This document shows, one piece after another, positions 1 to 6,493 of a stretch of 12,680 nt of DNA. The stretch covers positions 1 through 12,680 of the forward strand of contig JAEYXS010000106.1 of assembly GCA_023431185.1 (NCBI GenBank). Reading direction: 5' to 3'. Every line of letters begins with the position of its first letter. Within the stretch, counting starts at the first letter, position 1. The notes beneath the pieces are model-generated. The model was not told where the DNA came from, searched no databases, and was given only the letters and a program-made list of their open reading frames with translations. Source of the stretch: Verrucomicrobiota bacterium (lineage in GTDB: Bacteria > Verrucomicrobiota > Verrucomicrobiia > Limisphaerales > JAEYXS01). A program made the translations under genes and the position numbers.

Positions 1-63
1 CGTCCCCTCCGCCTCCCGGAGGATCCCAATCACCTGTTCTTCACTGAATCGACTCGTCTTCAT
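1..63 (-). CDS. IS3-family transposase OrfA, N-terminal fragment (cut by window edge)
   Basis: Reading the minus strand from the ATG at 63-61 gives MKTSRFSEEQVIGILREAEG, which matches the conserved beginning of IS3-family OrfA proteins ([KR]RF[ST]EEQI..IL[KR]EAE). In that family OrfA carries the helix-turn-helix that binds the IS ends, and it is joined to the OrfB integrase by programmed frameshifting. Only the first 21 codons are in the window, so neither the helix-turn-helix nor the frameshift site can be checked. The start lies about 64 bp inside the IS end, a normal position. Confidence 0.75.
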   Translation of the reverse strand, partial: MKTSRFSEEQVIGILREAEGT

Positions 64-96
64 CGTTCTGCCTTTCTTCTCAGCAGAACTCTACTC

Positions 97-729
97 ATGT
101 CACGTCCACTTTTCAGGGGTCAGGTCACTCTGGACTATGGTTTCTGTTTGTCTCCGAATGGAGGCTACTACAAGTTTCCTCCAATAATAGGGGCTTTTGG
201 GCAGGTTGATATTCTTTTCGTTGCAATTAATCCAAGACGATCAGGCACGAATTTGGATTTGCACAACGGTTTGGTGACTTCAAAGCAGAATTTTTTCGAC
301 CTGGCACATAATCGAACGAATGGCGTTCCTTACATTCACCGACAGGCTGTAGAGAATTTTTACCATCCTTATTTGGATTTGCTTCAGCAGGTTTACGGTG
401 TTTATCGGTCGTTTGAATCGTGTGCTGCTGCAACCGAATTGTTTCTATGCGCCTCCAAGGATTCGGCTAAACTGCCTAAGCAAGGAAGTCGCTGCGCAGA
501 TAAGTTTCTTCCGAGGGTGATTGCCATAGTGCAGCCCAAAGTTATTGTCACAGTGGGGCAGCGTGTGCACAACTATTTTAAGGGGTTGCCAGAGGCCTCC
601 CTTTTGCGTGGAAAATATGCTGTTTCTGTTGCCATGCCACATCCGCGCCAATTAGCCACCCTAGATGCGGTCCAAAAAATGAAACGGATTGATAGCTGTG
701 CGCAAGAGATTCGCAGGTGTTTAAAGTGA
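97..729 (+). CDS. Uracil-DNA-glycosylase-superfamily protein, 5' end replaced by IS sequence
   Basis: 210 codons. Several marks of the uracil-DNA glycosylase fold appear in order: a hydrophobic strand ending in VAINP (residues 42-46, like the GINPG motif of MUG/TDG-type enzymes), a TELFLCAS strand (113-120, like the T-x-L-x-K-C segment), PKVIVTVGQ (147-155, like the I-x-x-L-G strand before the final helix) and a late MPHPRQ (180-185) in the place of the H-P-S loop. Family members remove uracil or other damaged bases from DNA, but the activity of this one is not shown. Residues 1-10 are encoded by the end of the IS3-like element, so the ATG at 97 is not original and the natural N-terminus is lost or altered. 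No Shine-Dalgarno site precedes it. Base composition is clearly AT-richer than the neighbours, suggesting transfer. The gene overlaps the convergent WYL gene by 9 bp. It may be expressed from the IS, or be a decaying gene. Confidence 0.6.
   Translation: MSRPLFRGQVTLDYGFCLSPNGGYYKFPPIIGAFGQVDILFVAINPRRSGTNLDLHNGLVTSKQNFFDLAHNRTNGVPYIHRQAVENFYHPYLDLLQQVYGVYRSFESCAAATELFLCASKDSAKLPKQGSRCADKFLPRVIAIVQPKVIVTVGQRVHNYFKGLPEASLLRGKYAVSVAMPHPRQLATLDAVQKMKRIDSCAQEIRRCLK
104..127 (-). repeat. IS3-family terminal inverted repeat (outer end at 127)
   Basis: Read on the minus strand from 127, the repeat starts with TG and contains a TGACC/TGACC-like C-rich block followed by AAAAGTGGAC. Its partner repeat is outside the window. 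Bases 128 onward read as a continuous coding frame, which is why the boundary is placed at 127. Confidence 0.65.
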
Positions 730-1701
730 GTAGGTATCAAACAGACCTCGAAGAAGTGTGGATACCCGTTGGCGCAATTCATTGGGCTCAATCACCTCTG
801 CCTCTGCACCCCAGCTTAGGGTCCAGCGTTCGATTTCTTCGAGGCTGGTGAGTTTTAGGGTGAGGTCGATTTTGCCGTCGGGTAGCGGGGTGATTTTTTG
901 GGTGGGGTGCCAGGTTCTTTCTTGGACGAGGGCGGCGGCGAGGCCGGTGAAGCGGATGCGGATGTCGTATTGGCCGGTGGCGGAGTGGAGGCCGAAACTG
1001 CCGGCAAGGAGTTTCTGCACAGAGAAGTTCTTTGGACGGGTGAAACTGGTCTCGGTGAGTTGGACGGAGCGGATGCGGCTGAGGTGGAAGCGGCGGAGGT
1101 CTTTCCGTTCCAGATCGTGGGCGAAGAGGTACCATTGGCGCTGGATGCAGGCGAGGTGGTAGGGGCGCACATGGCGAGGCTCCGGTTCGGTCGTGCCCGG
1201 TTTCTGGTAGGTGAATCTCAGTTCGACGGATTGGCGCAGGGCGGTGCTGATGGTCTGAAAGGTTTCGGGGCTGACGGGGGTGTGCCCGAAATCGTGGAAG
1301 GAGATGAGGGCGGCGAGGTCGTCGGGTTCCACGGTGATCTCTTCGGGGAAGGAGTCGGCGAGTTTCTTGAGGGCGGCTTGGAGCGGTTGCTCAAAGGGTG
1401 TGCCGGAGAATTCAGCGAGGGCTTTTTGCGCGAGGATGAGGGCGATGAGTTCGCCTTGGGTGATGGTGAGCCAGGGGAGGCTCTTGATCTCGCCAGTCAG
1501 GTGGTAACCGTAGTGGCTGGGATCGTATTCTATGGGGAGATCGAGGGAATCGCGAAGGTAATCGATGTCCCGCCAGACGGTTCGGCGTTCGACTTCAAGT
1601 TCCCGGGCGAGTTCGGTGCAGTTGGGGTAGTGGCCTTGCTTCAATCTGCCAATGATGGTGCGGATGCGGCGTAGTGGTGGTCGGGTGCAAACTTTTTTCA
1701 T
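721..1701 (-). CDS. WYL-domain helix-turn-helix transcriptional regulator
   Basis: 326 residues from the ATG at 1701. That start was chosen because AGGAGG sits 7 bases upstream; an in-frame ATG ten codons earlier lies beyond this ribosome site. The N-terminus (about 8-60) is a DeoR/HTH_11-type winged helix with ELARELEVERRTVWRDIDYL. The middle carries the WYL domain: QWYLFAHD at 189-196 and RRFHLSRI at 203-210, including the W-Y-L triad and the arginine/histidine track expected to bind a nucleotide or nucleic-acid ligand. A C-terminal WCX-like domain (about 235-320) completes the usual three-part length. Such proteins are cytoplasmic regulators, often of DNA-damage or phage-defence genes. The convergent glycosylase-like gene ends inside its 3' end, but its real targets cannot be read here. 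Divergent orientation to prfC puts its promoter in 1702-2113. Confidence 0.9.
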   Translation of the reverse strand: MKKVCTRPPLRRIRTIIGRLKQGHYPNCTELARELEVERRTVWRDIDYLRDSLDLPIEYDPSHYGYHLTGEIKSLPWLTITQGELIALILAQKALAEFSGTPFEQPLQAALKKLADSFPEEITVEPDDLAALISFHDFGHTPVSPETFQTISTALRQSVELRFTYQKPGTTEPEPRHVRPYHLACIQRQWYLFAHDLERKDLRRFHLSRIRSVQLTETSFTRPKNFSVQKLLAGSFGLHSATGQYDIRIRFTGLAAALVQERTWHPTQKITPLPDGKIDLTLKLTSLEEIERWTLSWGAEAEVIEPNELRQRVSTLLRGLFDTYSL

Positions 1702-1708
1702 TTTCTTT

Positions 1709-1714
1709 CCTCCT
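1709..1714 (-). promoter_or_regulatory. Shine-Dalgarno site of the WYL regulator
   Basis: The minus strand reads AGGAGG, seven bases before the ATG at 1701. It fixes the start ten codons inside the longest open frame. It is the only canonical Shine-Dalgarno site I see before any gene in this window. Confidence 0.8.
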
Positions 1715-1803
1715 GTGCCTATAGATGTCACAGGGGGTATGTTAAATCAAGGACAGATGAAAACGATATTGGAGTGGAAAAGAGGGGTGGGCAGCCGGGA
1801 CGG

Positions 1804-2002
1804 ACTCCGACCAAAACGCCGGAGTGAACCCCGACCTGCTGGTGCGGGGGCCAGCCACGACCAAAACGCCAGGGTAAAAGGCCTGCGCTACGGGGGAGGC
1901 TGGACAGGTGGAGGCACCTGTCCCACTACGGTAGTGGCAGCCGAGGGCGGTTGCATGCCTGCGGTGAAAGGCATTGGTTTGGGCAAAGGAGCACCTTTGC
2001 CC
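1804..2002. repeat. Cluster of six short perfect inverted repeats in the prfC leader
   Basis: The 412-bp gap 1702-2113 between the WYL regulator and prfC holds six perfect arms: ACTCCG/CGGAGT (1804-1809, 1820-1825); GCTGG/CCAGC (1838-1842, 1851-1855); GGACAGGTG/CACCTGTCC (1902-1910, 1915-1923, 4-nt loop); CCACTA/TAGTGG (1923-1928, 1932-1937); ATGCCT/AGGCAT (1955-1960, 1969-1974); GGGCAAAGG/CCTTTGCCC (1981-1989, 1994-2002, 4-nt loop). A 13-bp direct repeat CGACCAAAACGCC occurs at 1808 and 1858. The two 9-bp stems are unlikely by chance; the 5-6-bp ones individually are weak. The region stays open in more than one frame but shows no protein family. It could be a block of REP-like or other intergenic repeats, or a structured leader. 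No T-tract terminator and no clear promoter were recognised. Confidence 0.6.
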
Positions 2003-2113
2003 TACCGGGATAAGGGGGCGCTCCGACCTTGTGGCACGGGGTTCAGGACGAAGGACGACGAGAACGATGCGAAGGAGAACTTCGTTCTTGTTCCATGCCA
2101 TGGGTTTGTTAGC

Positions 2114-3718
2114 GTGCCGCCCCTTGTGGACTTGTTGAACGAAATATCCAAACGCCGGACGTTCGCGATCATCTCGCATCCGGATGCCGGTAAGACGACG
2201 TTGACTGAAAAACTGCTTCTGTATGGCGGCGCTGTGCAGCTCGCGGGGTCGGTGACGGCGCGCAAGAGTCAGCGGTCCACGACGTCTGACTGGATGGAGC
2301 TGGAGCGGAAGCGTGGTATCTCGGTGAGTTCTACGGTGTTGCAGTTCGATTATGACGGGTATCGCATCAATCTGCTGGATACGCCGGGTCACAAGGATTT
2401 CTCTGAGGATACGTATCGCGTGCTGACGGCGGTGGATGCGGTGATCATGGTGATCGATGCGGCGAAGGGTATCGAGAGCCAGACGCGCAAGCTTTTCGAG
2501 GTGTGCGCCCAGCGTGGGGTACCGATCTTCACCTTCATGAACAAGTGCGACCGACCGATGATCCAGCCGCTGAAGTTGTTGGATGAATTGGAGAAGGTCC
2601 TGGGTCTGGGGGCATTTCCGGTGAACTGGCCGGTGGGCACGTTGGGTGATTTCAAGGGCGTGTATGACCGGCACTCGAAGCAGATGCATCTGTTTGAGCG
2701 CACGGTGGGTGGAGCGTTCCGCGCGCCGGTGGAGGTGAGTGATATCAATGATCCGGAGATCAAGGGACGTCTCGATGAGGGCACCTACGCGCAAGTGAGC
2801 GAGGAACTGGAGATGCTGGACATGGCGGGCGAGGAATTCGATGTGCAGTCGGTGCTGGATGGCAAGACGACGCCGGTGTTCTTCGGCAGTGCGGCGAATA
2901 ATTTCGGGGTGCAGTTGATGCTGGATGGGTTCTTGAAGTATGCGCCCGCGCCGAAACCGCGCGTGATGGCGGGGGTGCATATCTCGCCGGAGAGTCCGGT
3001 GTTCTCCGGGTTCATCTTCAAGATCCAGGCGAACATGGACCCGAAGCATCGGGATCGTATCGCGTTCATCCGGGTGTGTTCAGGGAAGTTCGAGCGTGAC
3101 ATGACGGTGAATCATCCGCGCACGGGGAAGAAGGTGCGGCTCTCGAGTTCGCACAAGCTGTTCGGGCAGGATCGCGAGACAGTGGATGAGGCGTATCCGG
3201 GGGATGTGATCGGTCTGGTGGGGTTATCGGATTTCGGCATCGGCGATACGCTGACGACGGATCCGAGTATCAATTACAAAGAGATTCCGCGGTTCACGCC
3301 GGAGAGTTTTGCGTATCTGCACAATCCGACGCCGGCGAAGTACAAGCAGTTTCGCCAAGGGTTGGATCAATTGCTGCAAGAGGGTGTGATTCAGGTGCTG
3401 CAGTTGAAGGATTCCATCGTGAAGGTGCCGTTGCTGGGCGCGGTGGGTCCGTTGCAGTTTGAGGTGGTGCAGTATCGGTTGGAGAGCGAGTACGGCGCGG
3501 AATCGCGGTTGGAACAGGCGCCGTGGAGCGTGATCCGGTGGCTGCCACAGGGTTTCACGGACGAGGAGAGCGAGAAGTTGAGTCTGCCGTCGGGTTCCAA
3601 GCTGGTCTATGACAGCGATGGGAATCTGGCGGTGATGTTCTCCACGGATTGGTCGTCGAACTATTTCATGGAGACGAACAAAGGGGTGGAGCTGGCGAAC
3701 AAGGCGCCTAAGAAATAA
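2114..3718 (+). CDS. prfC: Peptide chain release factor 3 (translational GTPase)
   Basis: RF3 is a cytoplasmic GTPase that releases RF1/RF2 from the ribosome after peptide release. The G-domain motifs are complete: P-loop SHPDAGKTT (21-29), RGIS switch I (68-71), DTPGH (89-93) and NKCD (143-146). SHPDAGKTT rather than the SHIDHGKST or GHVDHGKT of LepA/EF-Tu, the SDWMELERKRGIS segment and KIQANMDPKHRDRIAF further on are characteristic of RF3. Length from the chosen start is 534 residues, close to the 529 of E. coli. The start is a GTG at 2114, which places KRRTFAIISHPD at the same distance from the N-terminus as in E. coli. GTG at 2126 is the alternative. The frame is open upstream to 1652, but that would add 154 residues of hairpin-rich sequence with no family resemblance. 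No Shine-Dalgarno site is visible. Confidence 0.95.
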   Translation: MPPLVDLLNEISKRRTFAIISHPDAGKTTLTEKLLLYGGAVQLAGSVTARKSQRSTTSDWMELERKRGISVSSTVLQFDYDGYRINLLDTPGHKDFSEDTYRVLTAVDAVIMVIDAAKGIESQTRKLFEVCAQRGVPIFTFMNKCDRPMIQPLKLLDELEKVLGLGAFPVNWPVGTLGDFKGVYDRHSKQMHLFERTVGGAFRAPVEVSDINDPEIKGRLDEGTYAQVSEELEMLDMAGEEFDVQSVLDGKTTPVFFGSAANNFGVQLMLDGFLKYAPAPKPRVMAGVHISPESPVFSGFIFKIQANMDPKHRDRIAFIRVCSGKFERDMTVNHPRTGKKVRLSSSHKLFGQDRETVDEAYPGDVIGLVGLSDFGIGDTLTTDPSINYKEIPRFTPESFAYLHNPTPAKYKQFRQGLDQLLQEGVIQVLQLKDSIVKVPLLGAVGPLQFEVVQYRLESEYGAESRLEQAPWSVIRWLPQGFTDEESEKLSLPSGSKLVYDSDGNLAVMFSTDWSSNYFMETNKGVELANKAPKK

Positions 3719-3811
3719 AAATCGGTGGCAAGGCCGCTGGAGTGTCGTGCGCACACTGTATTCGACACTTTCGCCAACGGACACCGGACCGCGAAGGTCA
3801 CCTTGCCACCG
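3708..3811 (-). terminator. Branched palindrome; possible terminator of the minus-strand prepilin/lipoprotein unit
   Basis: Outer arms CGGTGGCAAGG (3723-3733) and CCTTGCCACCG (3801-3811) are an exact 11-bp inverted repeat. Inside lie two abutting arms: AGTGTCG/CGACACT (3741-3747, 3763-3769) and TTCGC/GCGAA (3770-3774, 3791-3795). The layout is a closed three-way junction. Read on the minus strand, the structure is followed directly by ATTTTTATTTCTT, the T-rich run of an intrinsic terminator; on the plus strand no T-run follows. It therefore best serves transcripts coming from 5308 to 3944, though the large loop is unusual for a terminator. A mobile palindromic repeat or a small structured RNA are alternatives. 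The remaining 3812-3943 shows only minor palindromes. Confidence 0.45.
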
Positions 3812-3943
3812 TGAAGCCGCACCGGAGTAAAACGGGCGACAAGTGTTAGATAGCAAAGGGCGGGCCAATCTCAGGATTGAAAATGCCGCAACCCGACCGG
3901 GTGGCCAGATCGCGGCGGTGCAGGAGGCAGGTTTATGGGGAAA

Positions 3944-4360
3944 TCAGATGTCCGCGAAGGAGATCATGGCTTTTTGCGGGTCTACTTCGAAGCGTTTGCC
4001 AGCCGGCGGCGGAGGCAGTTTCGGGACGATTTTCTGCATGACCAGTTCCTCGACCGTGGCGGGAATGCGACCGCCGTTGGCCTGATACTCAAGGAGGAAC
4101 ATGTTGACCGTGTGCAATGTTTGCTCGGTGGCGACCGCCTCGGGCAGGGGATTAGCGGGAGCAGTTGGGGTCATTTCAGCCACCGTTGTGCCCGGTGGCG
4201 GCACGACCGGAGCCACGGCTGGTTCGACCAAGGTGGTCAACGGTGGAGCCGGAGACGGGGCAGGAGCACTGACGGGTTCCTCGAGCAGAGGGTCAGAGCA
4301 GCCGGCACCCAGCAAACCCAGCGCGAGGAGGGAAGTGGAGAGGAGGTTTTGATGTTTCAT
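3944..4360 (-). CDS. Small lipoprotein with proline-rich linker
   Basis: 138 residues. The N-terminus is a lipoprotein signal with the lipobox L-G-A-G-C (cysteine 21), so the mature protein should be acylated and exported. A low-complexity Pro/Ala linker (about 29-75) leads to a compact C-terminal part (about 80-138): LHTVNMFLLEYQANGGRIPA, then ELVMQKIVPKLPPPPAGKRF. The pattern of a helix, 'G..P.t..EL', then 'lP.pP.GK.F.iD' resembles the small domain often found beside prepilin-like genes in Verrucomicrobiota and Planctomycetota; I recall the pattern, not a named family. It lies 21 bp downstream of the prepilin-like gene on the same strand, so the two are probably co-transcribed and may act together at the cell surface. 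No Shine-Dalgarno site is seen. Function unknown. Confidence 0.8.
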   Translation of the reverse strand: MKHQNLLSTSLLALGLLGAGCSDPLLEEPVSAPAPSPAPPLTTLVEPAVAPVVPPPGTTVAEMTPTAPANPLPEAVATEQTLHTVNMFLLEYQANGGRIPATVEELVMQKIVPKLPPPPAGKRFEVDPQKAMISFADI

Positions 4361-4381
4361 AGATCGGATAATCGGGGTGGT

Positions 4382-5308
4382 TTAGTCCTTGGCGGCGATG
4401 GTCCACATGCCGGACTGCTTGGCAGTGTTCACATTGGTGTTACCCAATGTCGCATCCATCTGGAGATTTTCTACCCGGCCATCGGCCATGAGGTAGTTGA
4501 GCATCTTGTTGTGATACGACTCAGTCTGCACGAGGCTGGTGTTGTTCGTGCCGCCGACTTGATAAGAAGCAGAGAGGATGACCGCGCCGAGCTGGTAGCC
4601 TTGGTAACTGCCTGTGTTGACGAATTCCGTCATCAGGATGGTGTCGCTGGGAGCCTGGAGCAGGGCAGAGTAAACAGCGCGTTGATGGCGGGGATAAGGC
4701 TTGGTGGCATCATCCGTGATATCACGGCTGTCCCAGTTACGTCCGGGTCCGCTGCCGGAGGTGACCCAATAAAGCCCCACACCGCTGCGGTTCGCGGGAC
4801 TTGGCGGCCAAGTATTGGCTGCGATGTCGAAGGTGGAGGTGTCTGCCACACCTTGTTGATGGCGGGGCATCGAGTAAGTGCGTTTCGCGCCGTAGGTCCA
4901 GCCGTTCACGGCTGTGTCCGAAGGGCAGATGGTGATCTGAATGGAATTGGTTGCCTTGTAAATCGGCGAGGTCGAGAGAACGTCCCAACTGAAAAAGCCA
5001 CCCATGTAACTGTGCAGGAGATCATCCCAAGTCCAGTCCCGGGTGGAGCCGCTGGCGAACACGCTGCGGATGGCGCCATAGGGGAGCTTGTCTTTGTTGT
5101 CGCCAGTGTACATGGCATTGGCGGTGCCGACCTGTTTCAGGTTGTTCAGGCACTTGGTGGCCTGGGCTTTCATCTTCGCCTTGGCGAGTGCGGGCAGGAG
5201 CATGCCGGCCAGAATCGCGATGATGGCGATGACCACGAGCAGTTCGATGAGGGTGAACGCTCCGGCACGGAACTGAGATGCGCGTGGAGAGCTGGAAGTG
5301 GGTTTCAT
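4382..5308 (-). CDS. Prepilin-type N-terminal methylation protein with H-X9-DG tail (pseudopilin-like)
   Basis: 308 residues. A short basic leader is followed by the type IV prepilin signature FTLIELLVVIAIIAILAGML (18-37), with Glu at mature position 5 (E22). The residue before the cleavage point is Ala17, not the classical Gly, a common variant in this phylum. The long amphipathic helix continues through LPALAKAKMKAQATKCLNNLKQVG. The globular part has a CPSD segment (128-131) and ends with His266, nine residues, then Asp276-Gly277, the H-X9-DG motif that marks large pseudopilin families in Planctomycetota and Verrucomicrobiota. These proteins are thought to be processed by a prepilin peptidase and displayed from the inner membrane or exported; their task is largely unknown and no secretion ATPase, platform protein or peptidase is nearby. 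First gene of a likely two-gene unit with the lipoprotein. A 7-bp-arm palindrome lies about 28 bp upstream of its start. Confidence 0.92.
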   Translation of the reverse strand: MKPTSSSPRASQFRAGAFTLIELLVVIAIIAILAGMLLPALAKAKMKAQATKCLNNLKQVGTANAMYTGDNKDKLPYGAIRSVFASGSTRDWTWDDLLHSYMGGFFSWDVLSTSPIYKATNSIQITICPSDTAVNGWTYGAKRTYSMPRHQQGVADTSTFDIAANTWPPSPANRSGVGLYWVTSGSGPGRNWDSRDITDDATKPYPRHQRAVYSALLQAPSDTILMTEFVNTGSYQGYQLGAVILSASYQVGGTNNTSLVQTESYHNKMLNYLMADGRVENLQMDATLGNTNVNTAKQSGMWTIAAKD

Positions 5309-5615
5309 ACAACAATTTCAATCAGATGTTACAACGTGGGCAAAATTGCTGCCCACTGAACACTTACTAGCAAGGCATATACCAACCGTTGAAAATTTGA
5401 ACGCCTAGGCCGAAATCGACATAAAATGAACACTTGCCGGGGAAAGTCAGATCAGCGCAGGGCGCACTTTGTGTAAAACATGACAGCCAGCACACTCTGA
5501 AGCAGAAAAACACTCAGGTGGTCGGGTAGCCCTGCTTTTGGGCCTCGTCCATTTGGATGAGTCCGCAGAAATAGTTGGCTTTTCTGGAGAATAATCGAGA
5601 TTCTGCGTTTTACGT
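5309..5615. other. 307-bp divergent intergenic region
   Basis: This stretch lies between the start codons of the minus-strand prepilin-like gene and the plus-strand esterase, so it should hold both promoters. It contains the GTGGGCA/TGCCCAC palindrome at 5336-5356 and two copies of TGAACACTT (5357 and 5427). I could not identify a convincing -35/-10 pair on either strand. The AT-rich part nearest the prepilin gene (5370-5430) is the likeliest promoter zone for it. No RNA gene or riboswitch is apparent. Confidence 0.5.
5336..5356. promoter_or_regulatory. Inverted repeat upstream of the prepilin-like gene, possible operator or leader hairpin
   Basis: The arms GTGGGCA (5336-5342) and TGCCCAC (5350-5356) are exact reverse complements with a 7-base AT-rich spacer. 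The near arm is 28 bases from the prepilin start codon at 5308. Such a site could bind a dimeric regulator or fold in the 5' leader. I do not recognise it as the box of a known regulator. Confidence 0.35.
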
Positions 5616-6479
5616 ATGCGTCCTATTTCTTTTGTGCTGGTAATGTTGCTTGTGCTGGTGTCCGTCTCTGACTCTATGGCGCAGAACTATCGTTTTGAAA
5701 AGGATGTGGATTATCTCGGAGCTGACCGCAAAGAAAAAGCAGACCTTTATCTGCCGGCCGCGATACCGAAAGGGAAGCGTGTGCCCGCTGTGGTTATCGT
5801 GCATGGTGGCGGCTGGTCGGGCGGTGTGAAGGATGCGTCCCGTGAGCGGAACATCGGCACGAATCTGGCCTTGAACGGTTATGTTGCCATGAGCATAGAT
5901 TACGTGCTCGCGGCTTCGAAAGGCACCAATGTCACGTGGCCGCAAAATCTCTACGATTGCAAAACGGCCGTGCGCTGGCTGCGCAAGAACGCGGAGCGCC
6001 TGCAGATCGATCCGGACAAGATCGGTGCCATCGGCGGCTCGGCTGGTGGTCACTTGGTCTCCATGCTGGCGCTGACGGAGCCCAAGGATGGTCTCGATCC
6101 TAAAGGGCCTTATGGCGAGTTCTCCTGCCGTATCCAGTGCGTGGTGGACCTGTATGGGCCGATCAATCTGACCGAGCGTCAAAGTATCAGCATGTTCCGT
6201 AAAACCAATGCAGACGCACCTGAGCTTTATAGGCAGGCTTCACCGCATATCTATGCCGACAAGAATGATCCGCCGGTGCTGATCTTGCATGGTACGGCTG
6301 ACAAAACAGTGGATTATCGTCAGTCCGAATTCTTTGCCGAGGAGTTGAAGAAAGCGGGTACAAGCCACGAGTTGATCATCATCCCGGACGCGCCGCACAC
6401 CTTTCATCTGCAACCCAAGCAGCGTGATCTAAGGCCAGTGGTGATGGGATTTTTTGACAAACACTTAAAGACGAAGTGA
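5616..6479 (+). CDS. Secreted alpha/beta-hydrolase, BD-FAE-like carbohydrate esterase
   Basis: 287 residues. A signal peptide (about 1-22, ending S-M-A-Q) indicates export. The mature protein is an alpha/beta hydrolase of the esterase/lipase-like type: HGGGW (63-67) forms the oxyanion hole, GGSAGG (140-145) is the nucleophile elbow with Ser142, Asp229 in LHGTADKTVD is the likely acid, and His261 in DAPHTFHL the likely base. All triad residues are present. HGGGW plus GxSAGG is typical of the BD-FAE and acetyl-xylan-esterase-like groups, which free acyl groups from plant or algal polysaccharides. The substrate here is inferred, helped by the convergent sulfatase and glycosidase genes; its stop is only 14 bp from the sulfatase stop, without an obvious terminator. 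The ATG at 5616 follows an in-frame stop at 5592. No Shine-Dalgarno site is present. Confidence 0.88.
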   Translation: MRPISFVLVMLLVLVSVSDSMAQNYRFEKDVDYLGADRKEKADLYLPAAIPKGKRVPAVVIVHGGGWSGGVKDASRERNIGTNLALNGYVAMSIDYVLAASKGTNVTWPQNLYDCKTAVRWLRKNAERLQIDPDKIGAIGGSAGGHLVSMLALTEPKDGLDPKGPYGEFSCRIQCVVDLYGPINLTERQSISMFRKTNADAPELYRQASPHIYADKNDPPVLILHGTADKTVDYRQSEFFAEELKKAGTSHELIIIPDAPHTFHLQPKQRDLRPVVMGFFDKHLKTK

Positions 6480-6493
6480 TTTTTTCCCTCGCG

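Larger units (their letters stand above)
1..127 (-). mobile_element. IS3-family insertion sequence, one end only
   Basis: The minus strand from 127 leftwards begins TGACCTGACCCCTGAAAAGT, the usual form of an IS3-family terminal inverted repeat (5'-TG, then a C-rich stretch, then a GTGGAC-like block). About 64 bases inside it, at 63, an ATG opens a frame that reads as the start of an IS3 OrfA. The element runs off the left edge, so its length, the second inverted repeat and the target duplication cannot be seen. The end falls at about 127, inside the glycosylase-like reading frame to its right. The family call is fairly sure; the subgroup is not determined. Confidence 0.78.

Noticed and set aside
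898..1674. 258-codon open frame on the plus strand across the WYL gene
   Set aside because: It is antisense to a gene with clear HTH and WYL motifs and a strong ribosome site, and its glycine/glutamate-rich product resembles no family. High GC explains the long shadow frame.
1804..2002. CRISPR array
   Set aside because: The repeats are short inverted arms of differing sequence without regular spacers; there is no repeated unit of CRISPR length and no cas gene.
1742..3049. 435-codon minus-strand frame opposite prfC
   Set aside because: Arg/His-rich composition typical of a shadow frame, opposite a fully motif-supported RF3 gene.
3935..5359. 474-codon plus-strand frame opposite the lipoprotein and prepilin genes
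   Set aside because: The minus strand encodes a lipobox, a prepilin signature and H-X9-DG; the plus frame has no recognisable motif.
5357..5435. Two TGAACACTT copies 70 bp apart
   Set aside because: A 9-bp match over 300 bp of intergenic sequence is weak, and the flanks do not align; kept only as a note.
5514..5609. Short minus-strand frame of 31 codons ending GLIQMDEAQKQGYPTT
   Set aside because: It reads like plausible protein sequence but has no start codon until twelve residues before its end and no recognised family. A gene remnant is possible but unsupported.
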